Assembly: GCF_000527135.1 (NCBI RefSeq)
Contig: NZ_AZUP01000001.1
Coordinates: 3,745,535-3,809,534, forward strand
Length of the DNA: 64,000 nucleotides
From: Methyloversatilis discipulorum
Lineage (GTDB): Bacteria > Pseudomonadota > Gammaproteobacteria > Burkholderiales > Rhodocyclaceae
Reading direction: 5' to 3'
Shown here: positions 48,139-56,952 of the stretch, piece by piece
Layout: the number at the start of each line of letters is the position of its first letter
Numbering within the stretch: position 1 is the stretch's first letter
The notes under the pieces: model-generated
The model's input: the letters and a program-made list of their open reading frames with translations, nothing else
Database searches by the model: none
What the model was told of the DNA's origin: nothing
Made by a program: the position numbers and the translations under genes

Positions 48139-48651
48139 ATGAATGATTCGACCCTGACGATGGACCTCGCCGACACCGCCGCCACCGAGGCGCTGGGCGC
48201 GCAACTGGCGCGCGCGCTGGCGCCCGGCCTGTGCGTGTTTCTGGACGGCGACCTGGGCGCCGGCAAGACCACGCTGGTGCGCGGACTGCTCCGGGCGCTT
48301 GACCATACGGGAAAGGTAAAAAGTCCGACCTTCACTTTGCTTGAATCGTATGCTATTTCTAGCTTAAACTTCCCGTTGTATCACTTTGATTTTTATCGCT
48401 TCACGCATCCGGATGAATTCATCGAAGCAGGTCTGGACGAATACTTCGGGCAAACCGGCGAAAGCGCGGGCGTCTGTCTGGTCGAATGGCCGGACAAGGC
48501 GGGTGCGCATCTGCCGCCGCCCGATCTGCGCATCGCGCTCGCCGTGGTCGGCGAGGCGCGTCGTGCGCGGCTGTCCGCCGGCAGCGAAGGAGGTCGGGCA
48601 TGTTTAAGCCGTTTGTCCGTCGCCGCGGAAGGACTTCCGCCCGCGACCTGA
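48139..48651 (+). CDS. tsaE: tRNA threonylcarbamoyladenosine biosynthesis ATPase TsaE
   Basis: A 170-residue P-loop ATPase of the t6A37 pathway, working with TsaB and TsaD. It has Walker A LDGDLGAGKTTLVRGLL, switch VKSPTFTLLESY, YHFDFYRF and LVEWPDKAG. It is slightly longer than usual at the C-terminus. The last 52 bases overlap the start of the amidase gene in another frame, and the amidase ribosome site lies inside tsaE. Confidence 0.95.
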   Translation: MNDSTLTMDLADTAATEALGAQLARALAPGLCVFLDGDLGAGKTTLVRGLLRALDHTGKVKSPTFTLLESYAISSLNFPLYHFDFYRFTHPDEFIEAGLDEYFGQTGESAGVCLVEWPDKAGAHLPPPDLRIALAVVGEARRARLSAGSEGGRACLSRLSVAAEGLPPAT

Positions 48652-49955
48652 GCCGGCGCGATTTTCTCGGGTTTTCCGGCGCTGCACTGCTGCTGTCGGT
48701 GAGCCCGGTCGGGCGCGCCGCCGCCACCTCGCTGCTGGCCGTCCGCGTCTGGCCGTCGCTGGAATATACCCGCATCACGCTGGAATCCCGCGACGCGTTG
48801 AAGTTCGCGCACTTCACGGTGCAGAACCCGGAACGCCTGGTGATCGACATCGAGGGCGTGGAGCTGAACAACGTGCTCGGCAGCCTGCCGGGCAAGATTT
48901 CCGATACCGATCCCTACATCAAGCTCATCCGCGCCGGCCGCAACAAGCCGGGCGTGGTGCGTCTGGTGATGGAACTGAAGACCGAGGTAAAGCCGCAGGT
49001 ATTCACGCTGGCGCCGGTCGGTCAGTACGGCCACCGGCTGGTGATGGACATCTATCCGTCGCAGCCCATCGACCCGCTGATGCAGCTCGCGCGTCAGGGC
49101 GACATCCAGTACCAGGGCGACGTCGCTCCCGACCAGCCCGACGCGCCGGCACAGTCGCAGGCGGCCGAGCCGGCACCCGAACCGGCGAATCAGACCGCGT
49201 CGCGCGATGCGGGCAGCAAGAAGACGGAGGTCGACGTGAGCCGCCTCGTCACCATCGTGCTCGACCCCGGCCACGGCGGCGAAGACCCGGGTGCGGTTGG
49301 CCGCGGCGGCAGCTATGAGAAGAACGTGACGCTGGAAGTGGCACAGCGCCTGCAGAAGAAGATCGACGCCGACCCGACGATGCGTGCCGTGCTGACGCGC
49401 GACGCCGATTTCTTCGTGCCGCTGGGCACTCGCGTCGCCAAGGCGCGCCGCGTGCGCGCCGACCTCTTCGTGTCCATTCACGCCGACGCCTTCGTGCGGC
49501 CGGACGCGCGCGGCAGTTCGGTGTTCGTGCTGTCCGACCGTGGCGCCACAAGTTCGGCCGCGCGCTGGCTGGCGCAGCGCGAGAACTCGGCCGACCTGAT
49601 CGGCGGCGTCAATCTCGACGTCAAGGACCCGTATCTCGCGCGCACGCTGCTCGACCTGTCGCAGACGGCGACGATGAACGATTCGATGAAGCTCGGCCGT
49701 GCCGTGCTGGGCGAACTGGGTGGCGTGAATACGCTGCACAAGCCGCATGTCGAGCAGGCCGGCTTCGCCGTGCTGAAGGCGCCGGACATCCCGTCCATCC
49801 TGGTCGAGACCGCCTTCATTTCCAACCCGGAAGAAGAGAAGCGGCTGACCGACGACGCCTACCAGGACAAGCTGGCCGACGCCATCCTGCGCGGCATCCG
49901 CCGTTACCTGGCAAAAAATCCGCCGATGGCCAAGTCGCGGCTGGCCTCGCTGTAA
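48600..49955 (+). CDS. amiC: N-acetylmuramoyl-L-alanine amidase AmiC-type, Tat-exported
   Basis: A 451-residue wall hydrolase. It has a Tat signal (LSRRDFLGFSGAALLL, RR at 19-20), an AMIN domain (about 45-155, VRVWPSLEYTRITLESRD), a Pro/Ala/Gln-rich linker and an Amidase_3 domain with DPGHGGEDPGAVG, zinc-ligand Glu, SIHADAF and ETAFISNPEEE. It splits the bond between MurNAc and the stem peptide at the septum. FtsEX, encoded at 25-27 kb, is a known controller of such amidases through EnvC-type activators. The ATG at 48600 has a perfect AAGGAGGT. Confidence 0.94.
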   Translation: MFKPFVRRRGRTSARDLSRRDFLGFSGAALLLSVSPVGRAAATSLLAVRVWPSLEYTRITLESRDALKFAHFTVQNPERLVIDIEGVELNNVLGSLPGKISDTDPYIKLIRAGRNKPGVVRLVMELKTEVKPQVFTLAPVGQYGHRLVMDIYPSQPIDPLMQLARQGDIQYQGDVAPDQPDAPAQSQAAEPAPEPANQTASRDAGSKKTEVDVSRLVTIVLDPGHGGEDPGAVGRGGSYEKNVTLEVAQRLQKKIDADPTMRAVLTRDADFFVPLGTRVAKARRVRADLFVSIHADAFVRPDARGSSVFVLSDRGATSSAARWLAQRENSADLIGGVNLDVKDPYLARTLLDLSQTATMNDSMKLGRAVLGELGGVNTLHKPHVEQAGFAVLKAPDIPSILVETAFISNPEEEKRLTDDAYQDKLADAILRGIRRYLAKNPPMAKSRLASL

Positions 49956-49969
49956 GCGGCCGGCGGCAT

Positions 49970-51136
49970 TCAGCGCACGCTGCGGTAGCCGCCTGCCACG
50001 CCTCTCGGCGACAGCACCCACTGCCACAGCTGGATGTCGCGCGCGCGGAAGGCGCCGGCGCAGGACAGCAGGTAGTAACGCCACATGCGGTGGAAGCGTT
50101 CGCCCAGCCGTTCGGCGAACTGCGGCCAGGCCGCTTCGAAGTTCGCGTGCCAGGCCATCAGCGTGCGGTCGTAATCGGCGCCGAAGTTGTGCAGGTCCTC
50201 CACCACGAATACATCATCGACCGCGTCGCCGATCTGGCCGATCGACGGCAGTTCGCCATTCGGGAAGATGTAGCGGTCTATCCACGGGTCGGTGACGCCG
50301 CGCCGCGTGTTCTTGCCTATCGTATGCAGCAGCGCCAGACCGTCCGGCCTCAACACGCGGCGCAGCACCTGCATGAAGGTGCGAAAGTTGCGCCGGCCGA
50401 CGTGCTCGAACATGCCGACGCTGGCCACCCGGTCGAAGGTTTCGCTGCCGTTGAGTTCGCGGTAGTCCTGCAGCCGGAACTCGACCGGCAGTCCAGCGTA
50501 GCGTTGCCGTGCCCACTCCGCCTGTTCGCGCGATACGGTGACGCCGGTGCCGCGCACGCCGTGGTGCTCGGCGGCGTAGCCGAGCAGGCTGCCCCAGCCG
50601 CAACCAATGTCCAGCAGGTGCATGCCAGGGCGCAGGTCCAGCTTGCGGCAGATCAGTTCGAGCTTCGCCTCCTGCGCCGACGCGAGGTCGGCGGCGTCCT
50701 GCCAGTAGCCGCAGGTGTAGGTCATGCGCGGGTCCAGCATCGCCGCGTAGAAATCGTTGCCGAGGTCGTAGTGGCGTTCGCCGACCTGCCAGGCGCGACG
50801 CGGCGTCTGCCGGTTCAGCAGGCGGGCGCTGAAGGCGTGCATCAGCAGTGACGCCGGCTTGACCCGCGTGTCCAGCCGGGCGCGCAGCAGGCGGGCGAAG
50901 AATTCGTCGAGCCGGCCGGCGTCCCAATCGCCATCCATGTAGGCCTCGCCCAGACCGAGGCTGCCGTACGCGAACACGCGCTCGGGCAGGCGCGGATTGC
51001 GCATCTGCAGGTCGCAGGGGGAGTCACCGTCGAGCGTGATGCCGGCGTCGGCCAGCAGCCCGGACAGTAGCCGCAGGCGGGGCGAAGGGGCCGGCGCGGG
51101 TGCGGCGGCCGGTGGTTCGAACGCTTCTCTTTTCAT
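49970..51136 (-). CDS. cfa: Cyclopropane-fatty-acyl-phospholipid synthase
   Basis: A 388-residue SAM-dependent enzyme that adds a methylene bridge to unsaturated acyl chains of membrane phospholipids. The N-terminal domain (FAYGSLGLGEAYMDGDWD) is followed by the SAM domain, with HLLDIGCGWGSLLGYAAEH, YDLGNDFYAAMLDPRMTYTCG in two parts and SVGMFEHVGRRNF. It has a normal ribosome site (GAGGAAG). It converges on amiC with only 14 bases between stops. Confidence 0.95.
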   Translation of the reverse strand: MKREAFEPPAAAPAPAPSPRLRLLSGLLADAGITLDGDSPCDLQMRNPRLPERVFAYGSLGLGEAYMDGDWDAGRLDEFFARLLRARLDTRVKPASLLMHAFSARLLNRQTPRRAWQVGERHYDLGNDFYAAMLDPRMTYTCGYWQDAADLASAQEAKLELICRKLDLRPGMHLLDIGCGWGSLLGYAAEHHGVRGTGVTVSREQAEWARQRYAGLPVEFRLQDYRELNGSETFDRVASVGMFEHVGRRNFRTFMQVLRRVLRPDGLALLHTIGKNTRRGVTDPWIDRYIFPNGELPSIGQIGDAVDDVFVVEDLHNFGADYDRTLMAWHANFEAAWPQFAERLGERFHRMWRYYLLSCAGAFRARDIQLWQWVLSPRGVAGGYRSVR

Positions 51137-51311
51137 CCGTGGTCTTCCTCGTCAGGGCGAAGGCAGGAAAAAAGTGACCGTAAGCAGGCGGCCGGCGTCG
51201 CCACCTGAAGTTTTAGACGTAGTCCAAGGTAAGCGCCTTCGCAATGTTCCAGGTCAAGCTTTCGTCCGGTTGCGCGGCGTGAAAACCCTGAAATGGCGCG
51301 CCGGCGCGCGC

Positions 51312-51353
51312 TTGACTCACGTCATGGGCGGGCGGCACGCAGCCGCCTAGAAT
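51312..51353 (+). promoter_or_regulatory. FNR-like box and -10 upstream of ccoI
   Basis: TTGAC-TCAC-GTCAT at 51312-51325 is a near-palindrome of the FNR/ANR class (consensus TTGAT-N4-ATCAA). TAGAAT at 51348-51353 is a good -10. A start 7 bases after the -10 puts the box centre at about -41.5, the standard class II FNR position. Control by oxygen fits a gene for cbb3 oxidase assembly. The rest of 51137-51384 shows no gene. Confidence 0.65.
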
Positions 51354-51384
51354 GTGAGCCCATGATTCGAACCCTGCCCCCGTG

Positions 51385-53868
51385 ATGAACGCGCCGGAAT
51401 CAACGCTGAACCTGAGTCCGGATGCCGCCGCCGCGACGACGGCCTGCTATCACTGCGGGCTGCCGGTCGATGGCCCGGTGCGCTACCGCGTCCGCGTCGC
51501 CGGTGAGGACAGACCGATGTGCTGCGCCGGCTGCGCCGCCGTCGCCGAAGCCATCTCCGGCGGCGGGCTCGAAGCCTTCTACGCGCACCGCGACGCCTTG
51601 CCGGAAGCAGCACCGGAGGGTGGTGCGCGCGACCTGTCGGTGTACGACCTGCCGGAAGTGCAGGCAGATTTCGTGCGTACGGTTTCGCATCCGGACTGTG
51701 CCGACGCGCGCGAGGCGCTGCTCATCATCGAGGGCATACGCTGCGCGGCCTGCGTGTGGCTGAACGAGCAGCACGTCGGTCGCCTGCCCGGTGTGCTGGT
51801 GCTCGAAATCAACTACGCGACGCGCCGTGCGCGTGTGGTGTGGGACCCGGCGCGGGTCCAGCTGTCGGCCATCCTGCGGGCGGTGACCGAGATCGGCTAC
51901 GAAGCCTGGCCGAACGACCGCGCACACGCCGAGTCGGTCGCCCGCAGCGAGCGGCGCGACGCGCTGTGGCGCCTGGCGGTGGCCGGGCTGGGCATGATGC
52001 AGGTGATGATGTACGCGTGGCCGGAATACACCGCCGGCGACGCCGAACTGCCGGGCAGCATCGCTGCGCTGATGCGCTGGGCCAGTCTGGTGCTGACGGC
52101 ACCCGTCGTGTGCTACTCGGCCGCTCCCTTCTTCTCGCGCGCGCTGCGCGATCTGGCGGCGAAACGCGTCGGCATGGACCTGCCGGTCGCACTCGGCATC
52201 GGTGCCGCCTTCATCGCCAGCCTGTGGGCCACGGTGACGCATTCGGGCGAGGTGTATTTCGATTCGGTCACCATGTTCGTCTTCCTGCTGCTCGGCGGGC
52301 GCTATCTCGAAATGCTGGCGCGTCAGCGTGCGGTGCGCGGTGTCGAGGAACTGGCGCGCGTGATGCCGGCGCTGGCGCACCGTTTCACCGCCTGGCCCGG
52401 AACGGCGACCGAGGCGGTGCCGGTGGCGCGACTGCTGGCCGGCGACCACGTCGTCGTCGCCGCCGGCGAGGTGTTTCCAGCCGACGGCCGTCTGGTCGAT
52501 GGTCGCAGCGAGGTCGATGAAAGCCTGCTTACCGGCGAATCCAGGCCGCAGGGCCGCGGCCCTGGCGACCGTGTGGTCGGCGGCAGCGTGAATATCGGCT
52601 CGCCGGTGGTGCTGGCGGTGGAGCAGGTCGGCGAGGCGACACGGCTGGCGGCGATCCGCCGGCTGATCGGCCGCGCTTCGGCCAGCCGGCCGGAGGTGGT
52701 GCAGTTCGCCGACCGCATCGCGGTGCATTTCGTCAAGGCGCTCATCGTGCTGGCCGTGCTGACCGCCGGCGTCTGGCTGTGGCTCGATCCGTCGCAGGCG
52801 CTGTCCGTCTTCGTCGCGGTGCTGGTCGTCAGCTGCCCCTGTGCGCTATCGCTGGCCACACCGGCGGCGCTGACTGTCGGCACCGGCGTGCTGTCGCGCA
52901 GCGGCCTGCTGGTTACCCGCGCGCACGCGATCGAAACGCTGGCACGCGTCACCCACGTCGTGTTCGACAAGACCGGCACGCTCACCACCGGCGCCATGGC
53001 CTTGCAGGCGGTCGAACTGATGGGCGACCTCGATGCGGCGCAGGCGACGGCGCTGGCGGCGGCGCTGGAAGGACCGTCGACTCACCCGATCGCGCGTGCG
53101 CTGCGCGCCGCTGCCGGTGAGCAGGTGCGACCGGCCGTCGATGAGCTGTCGGCGGTGACCGGGCAGGGCGTGCAGGGCGTCATCGCTGGCCGCCGCCTGC
53201 GGCTGGGCAGCGCGGAATTCGCCTGTGCGCTGTCCGGGACACCGCTGCCGGCCACGCCGTCGGGCATCGCGACGCCGGTGTGGCTGGGCGACGAACACGG
53301 CCTGCTCGCCCGCTTCGACCTCAGCGATGCGCTGCGGCCCGGTGCGCCGGAACTGCTGGCGCGGCTGCACGAGCGCGGCATCGCGGTCAGCCTGCTGTCG
53401 GGCGACGCACACGCACCGGTCGAGGCGCTGGCGCAGGAACTGGGCATCGCCGACGCGCACGCGCGGATGACGCCTGAGGGCAAGCGCGCTTATATAGAAG
53501 CGTTGCAGCAGCGCGGCGCCGTCGTCGCCATGCTGGGCGACGGTGTCAATGACGCGCCGGTGCTGGCGCAGGCCCAGGTGTCGGTCGCGATGGGCGGCGG
53601 CACCGAACTGGCGCGCGCTCAGGGCGATCTGGTGCTGCTGTCCGAACGTTTCGACGCGCTCACGCGCGGGCTCGACACGGCCCAGGCGACGCTGGCCATC
53701 GTGCGGCAGAACCTGCGCTGGGCCTTTGCCTACAACCTGCTGGCCATCCCGCCGGCGATGCTGGGCTGGATCACGCCGTGGATGGCCGGCATCGGCATGT
53801 CGCTCAGTTCGCTGATGGTGGTGCTCAACGCACTGCGCCTGCAGCGGCGCGCAAAGGAAATGAACTGA
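51385..53868 (+). CDS. ccoI: Copper-transporting P1B-type ATPase for cbb3 oxidase assembly (CcoI/FixI)
   Basis: An 827-residue heavy-metal ATPase. The N-terminal Cys-rich part (CYHCGLPV, MCCAGCAAVAEAI) is typical of FixI. It is followed by a metal-binding domain with RCAACVWL (Cys120, Cys123), membrane helices, CPC at 484-486 in SCPCALSLATPAALT, the phosphorylation site DKTGTLT (Asp528) and GDGVNDAPVLA. It exports copper to the periplasm for the CcoN subunit. A GTG codon at 51382 precedes the ATG and could also serve. It is coupled to ccoS. Confidence 0.94.
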   Translation: MNAPESTLNLSPDAAAATTACYHCGLPVDGPVRYRVRVAGEDRPMCCAGCAAVAEAISGGGLEAFYAHRDALPEAAPEGGARDLSVYDLPEVQADFVRTVSHPDCADAREALLIIEGIRCAACVWLNEQHVGRLPGVLVLEINYATRRARVVWDPARVQLSAILRAVTEIGYEAWPNDRAHAESVARSERRDALWRLAVAGLGMMQVMMYAWPEYTAGDAELPGSIAALMRWASLVLTAPVVCYSAAPFFSRALRDLAAKRVGMDLPVALGIGAAFIASLWATVTHSGEVYFDSVTMFVFLLLGGRYLEMLARQRAVRGVEELARVMPALAHRFTAWPGTATEAVPVARLLAGDHVVVAAGEVFPADGRLVDGRSEVDESLLTGESRPQGRGPGDRVVGGSVNIGSPVVLAVEQVGEATRLAAIRRLIGRASASRPEVVQFADRIAVHFVKALIVLAVLTAGVWLWLDPSQALSVFVAVLVVSCPCALSLATPAALTVGTGVLSRSGLLVTRAHAIETLARVTHVVFDKTGTLTTGAMALQAVELMGDLDAAQATALAAALEGPSTHPIARALRAAAGEQVRPAVDELSAVTGQGVQGVIAGRRLRLGSAEFACALSGTPLPATPSGIATPVWLGDEHGLLARFDLSDALRPGAPELLARLHERGIAVSLLSGDAHAPVEALAQELGIADAHARMTPEGKRAYIEALQQRGAVVAMLGDGVNDAPVLAQAQVSVAMGGGTELARAQGDLVLLSERFDALTRGLDTAQATLAIVRQNLRWAFAYNLLAIPPAMLGWITPWMAGIGMSLSSLMVVLNALRLQRRAKEMN

Positions 53869-54062
53869 TGGACATTCTATGGTTGCTGGTGCCGATGTCG
53901 GTGCTGATCGCGCTGGGCATCGGCGCCGTGTTCATCTGGTCGGCGCGCAGCGGCCAGTTCGATGACCTGGAAGGGCCGGCGCACCGCATGCTGATGGACG
54001 ACGACCGCGCGCAGACCATCGACGACACACCGGCGGACGGCAGGGACGAGCGCAAGGTGTGA
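53868..54062 (+). CDS. ccoS: cbb3-type cytochrome oxidase assembly protein CcoS
   Basis: A 64-residue protein with one membrane helix (LWLLVPMSVLIALGIGAVFI) followed by FIWSARSGQFDDLEGPAHRM, the CcoS signature. It is required for cofactor insertion into cbb3 oxidase. Its ATG overlaps the ccoI stop (TGATG). The structural genes ccoNOQP are not in the window. Confidence 0.95.
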   Translation: MDILWLLVPMSVLIALGIGAVFIWSARSGQFDDLEGPAHRMLMDDDRAQTIDDTPADGRDERKV

Positions 54063-54094
54063 CGCCCGAGGCGGCCGAGGCGTCATTTCCTGTC

Positions 54095-54100
54095 TATAGT
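54095..54100 (+). promoter_or_regulatory. -10-like element before the His-rich gene
   Basis: TATAGT at 54095-54100 matches the -10 consensus at five of six bases; a start near 54107 would leave a 24-base leader with GGAGAG before the ATG at 54131. No -35 is seen. Confidence 0.4.
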
Positions 54101-54130
54101 GCGTATGCACCCACCGACCGGAGAGCGCCG

Positions 54131-54478
54131 ATGACCCGCTGCACCCAGCACGCCCATCACGACCACCAGCACGGCCCGCAATGCGGTCATACCGCGGTGC
54201 GGCACGAAGGCCACGTCGATTTCCTGCACGACGGCCATCTGCACCACGTGCATGGCGACCATGTCGACGAGCACGTGATCGCCGTCAGCGCCGCCAACCC
54301 GGACGGCTGCACGCCGCAGCATCACTGTGCCGGCCATGGCGCCGGTCATGTGCATGGGCCCGGCTGCGGCCACGAAGCGGTGCCGCACGGTGACCATGTC
54401 GACTATCTGGTGGACGGTCATCTGCATCATCCGCACGGCGACCACTGCGACGACCACGGCCCGCTGCAGATCGCCTGA
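54131..54478 (+). CDS. Histidine-rich metal-binding protein with internal duplication
   Basis: A 115-residue soluble protein with 29 histidines and eight or so cysteines and no signal peptide or membrane segment. Residues 14-48 and 75-109 are a tandem-like duplication of 35 residues, each beginning HGPxCGH and containing HVDYL/HVDFL, DGHLHH and HGDH. Such His/Asp/Cys density predicts binding of Zn, Ni, Cu or Co. It lies just after ccoIS, which move copper, and before ubiC. I do not recognise a named family; storage, buffering or metallochaperone roles are all possible. Confidence 0.8.
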   Translation: MTRCTQHAHHDHQHGPQCGHTAVRHEGHVDFLHDGHLHHVHGDHVDEHVIAVSAANPDGCTPQHHCAGHGAGHVHGPGCGHEAVPHGDHVDYLVDGHLHHPHGDHCDDHGPLQIA

Positions 54479-54540
54479 CGCGCCGGCGCAGCCTGCCGCG
54501 GCTATCATGCAGGCCGGGCTTGAAGACTGCGTCGCAATAA

Positions 54541-55083
54541 ATGTCCTTTCATCGAGCCGGCGACGCGTGGCGTTCGCCGGCGCTATTCATGCCGGCGCCA
54601 CTGCGTGGCTGGCTGACCGACCCTCATTCGCTGACCTCACGCATCCGGGCGCGCTGCCGGCACTTCGCGGTGCAGCCGCTGCGCACCGGTCGTGCCGCGC
54701 TGGCGGCCGACGAGGCCTGTCTGCTCGGCAGCGGCCGGGCGCAGGCGCTGTCGCGCGAGGTGCTGCTGCATGCCGACGGCGTGCCGGTGGTGTTCGCGCA
54801 CAGCGTGGTCAACATGCGTGACGTACGCGGCGTCTGGCACATGTTCGCCGGCGTCGGCACGCGGCCGCTCGGTGCGCTGCTGTTCGCCGACGCGCGCATC
54901 GCCCGCTCGCCGCTGGCGGCGCGCCGGCTCGACGCCCGTCACCCGTTGTACCGGCGCGTGCAGGCGGAAGGCATCGCGGTGAGCGGCCCGCTGTGGGCGC
55001 GCCGCTCGCTGTTCGTGCGCCGCGGCCGGCCGCTGCTGGTGACCGAAGTCTTCCTGCCGGCCATTTCGGAACTTGCGCCATGA
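54541..55083 (+). CDS. ubiC: Chorismate lyase
   Basis: A 180-residue enzyme that converts chorismate to 4-hydroxybenzoate and pyruvate, the first step of ubiquinone synthesis. Visible family features are [18 protein letters not shown], the LGALLF strand, and [20 protein letters not shown] (20 residues) near the end with its active-site Arg and Glu. It overlaps ubiA by 4 bases. Confidence 0.92.
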   Translation: MSFHRAGDAWRSPALFMPAPLRGWLTDPHSLTSRIRARCRHFAVQPLRTGRAALAADEACLLGSGRAQALSREVLLHADGVPVVFAHSVVNMRDVRGVWHMFAGVGTRPLGALLFADARIARSPLAARRLDARHPLYRRVQAEGIAVSGPLWARRSLFVRRGRPLLVTEVFLPAISELAP

Positions 55084-55943
55084 ATCTGCTCGCCCGCCTG
55101 AATGCCTGGGAGCGCCTGATGCGGCTGGACAAGCCGATCGGCATCCTGCTGCTCGCCTGGCCCACGCTGTGGGCGCTGTGGGTGGCCGGCGGCGGCAAGC
55201 CGTCCGCCTTCATCGTCTGGATATTCATGCTCGGCACGGTGCTGATGCGCAGCGCCGGCTGCGTCATCAACGACTACGCCGACCGCAACTTCGACGGTCA
55301 CGTCGAGCGCACGAAGAACCGCCCGCTGGCCACCGGCGAGGTCGGTACGCGCGAGGCGCTGCTGCTGGCGGCCGGGCTGGCGCTGTTCGCCTTCATCCTC
55401 ATCCTGCCGCTGCACCGGCTGGTCATCCTGCTGTCCTTCGCCGCGCTTTTCCTGGCCGCCAGCTACCCCTTCACCAAGCGCTTCTTCGCCATTCCGCAGG
55501 CCTATCTCGGCATCGCCTTCGGCTTCGGCATTCCGATGGCCTATGCGGCCCAGCTGTACACGGTGCCGATGGAAGCGTGGCTGTTGCTGGCCGCGAACGT
55601 GTTCTGGGCGGTCGCCTACGACACCGAATACGCGATGGTCGATCGCGAGGACGACCTGAAGATCGGCATCCGCACCTCGGCCATCACCTTCGGCCGCTTC
55701 GACGTCGCGGCGGTGATGGCCTGCTATGCAATCACGCTGGCGCTGCTCGCGCTCTACGGCCGGCTCGAAGGGCTGCACTGGCCCTACTACGTCGGGCTGG
55801 TCGTTGCCGCCGGCATCGCCGGCTATCACTGGACGCTGATCCGCGACCGTGACCGCGCGCGCTGCTTCCGCGCCTTCCTGCACAACAACTGGCTGGGCGC
55901 CGCGGTGTTCGCCGGCATCGTCGCCGACTACGCCTTGCGTTGA
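55080..55943 (+). CDS. ubiA: 4-hydroxybenzoate octaprenyltransferase
   Basis: A 287-residue membrane prenyltransferase that attaches the polyprenyl tail to 4-hydroxybenzoate. It has two aspartate-rich motifs, [15 protein letters not shown] and [16 protein letters not shown], and about eight membrane helices starting [18 protein letters not shown]. The ATGA overlap with ubiC fixes the start at 55080. Confidence 0.96.
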   Translation: MNLLARLNAWERLMRLDKPIGILLLAWPTLWALWVAGGGKPSAFIVWIFMLGTVLMRSAGCVINDYADRNFDGHVERTKNRPLATGEVGTREALLLAAGLALFAFILILPLHRLVILLSFAALFLAASYPFTKRFFAIPQAYLGIAFGFGIPMAYAAQLYTVPMEAWLLLAANVFWAVAYDTEYAMVDREDDLKIGIRTSAITFGRFDVAAVMACYAITLALLALYGRLEGLHWPYYVGLVVAAGIAGYHWTLIRDRDRARCFRAFLHNNWLGAAVFAGIVADYALR

Positions 55944-56019
55944 CGCGGCGGCGTAAGGCGGGCCCCTGACCTGCGTCTACCTGGGTGGGGCGCGTCCGGC
56001 CCGGCAACAGGAGAGCGAC

Positions 56020-56901
56020 ATGAACAGAATGAGCGCCGTGGGTCTTGCGGCGGCTGCACTGCTATGCGTCTTCGAGGCGCAGGCGGGTCCGCTGCGCGAG
56101 CGTCTGGCGGAGCGGCGCGCCGACAGCGGAGCCGAGGTTCGTCTGCCCGCCGGCAGCCGCGCGCAACGCGATATCGCGTATGGCGATCACGCCGACCAGC
56201 GCATGGATGTCTACATCCCCGACGGCGCCCGCGACGCGCCGGTGCTCTTCCTCGTGCATGGCGGTGGCTGGCGTCGCGGCGACAAGGCGCACGGCCGGCT
56301 GATCGGCAACAAGTTGGCGCACTGGCTGCCGGCAGGCGTCATCGTCGTGTCGGTCAATTACCGCATGCTGCCCGACGCCGACGTGCTGACGCAGCGCGAC
56401 GACGTGGCTGCCGCGCTGGCCAGGGCGCAGTCGCTGGCGCCCTCCTGGGGCGGCGATCCGTCGCGCTTCGTGTTGATGGGGCATTCGGCCGGTGCGCATC
56501 TGGTGGCCTTGCTGGCCGCCGCGCCACAGGGCGAACGCCGTTGGCTGGGCAGCGTGCTGCTCGACAGTGGCGCGCTCGACGTCGAACGGCTGATGCAGGA
56601 ACGCCACGCCGGCCTGTTCGACGAAGCCTTCGGCAAGGACCCCGCCTTCTGGCACGCGACCTCGCCGTTGCATCAGCTTGCCGGGCCGACCGCGCCCTGG
56701 CTGGCGGTGTGCTCCAGCCGGCGCCGTCAGGCTTGCGACCAGGTGAAGGTATTCGCGCAGCGCGTGCGCGAAACCGGCGGCCGCATCGATGAGCTGCCGA
56801 TCGATCTGTCGCACGGCGACATCAACGAGAAGCTGGGCCTGCCGGGGGACTACACGCGCCAGGTCGATGCCTTCCTGCGTGGTATCGGCGCGCTGAAATG
56901 A
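56020..56901 (+). CDS. Secreted alpha/beta hydrolase (esterase/lipase-like)
   Basis: A 293-residue exported hydrolase with a signal peptide ending near AQA-GPL (residue 22). It has the oxyanion block FLVHGGGWRRGDK (HGGGW) and nucleophile elbow GHSAGAHLVALL, as in the hormone-sensitive-lipase/BD-FAE group. The catalytic His is probably in the DLSHGDINEKLG segment. The substrate is unknown; a carbohydrate or lipid ester is possible. It ends at a bidirectional terminator shared with the minus-strand PEP-CTERM gene. Confidence 0.87.
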   Translation: MNRMSAVGLAAAALLCVFEAQAGPLRERLAERRADSGAEVRLPAGSRAQRDIAYGDHADQRMDVYIPDGARDAPVLFLVHGGGWRRGDKAHGRLIGNKLAHWLPAGVIVVSVNYRMLPDADVLTQRDDVAAALARAQSLAPSWGGDPSRFVLMGHSAGAHLVALLAAAPQGERRWLGSVLLDSGALDVERLMQERHAGLFDEAFGKDPAFWHATSPLHQLAGPTAPWLAVCSSRRRQACDQVKVFAQRVRETGGRIDELPIDLSHGDINEKLGLPGDYTRQVDAFLRGIGALK

Positions 56902-56929
56902 AAACGCGGGGCCCGTGAGCCCCGCGTTT
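56902..56929. terminator. Bidirectional terminator between convergent genes
   Basis: AAACGCGGGGC pairs perfectly with GCCCCGCGTTT over 11 bp with loop CCGTGA. The A/T ends give a short U tract in both directions, fitting its place between a plus-strand hydrolase and the minus-strand PEP-CTERM gene. Confidence 0.8.
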
Positions 56930-56952
56930 CCACTCGGCTGCGGTGCAGTGTG

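Noticed and set aside
51362..51385. A seven-codon open frame (ATG at 51362, TGA just before ccoI), considered as a leader peptide.
   Set aside because: No ribosome site and no regulatory codon run; chance occurrence is likely.
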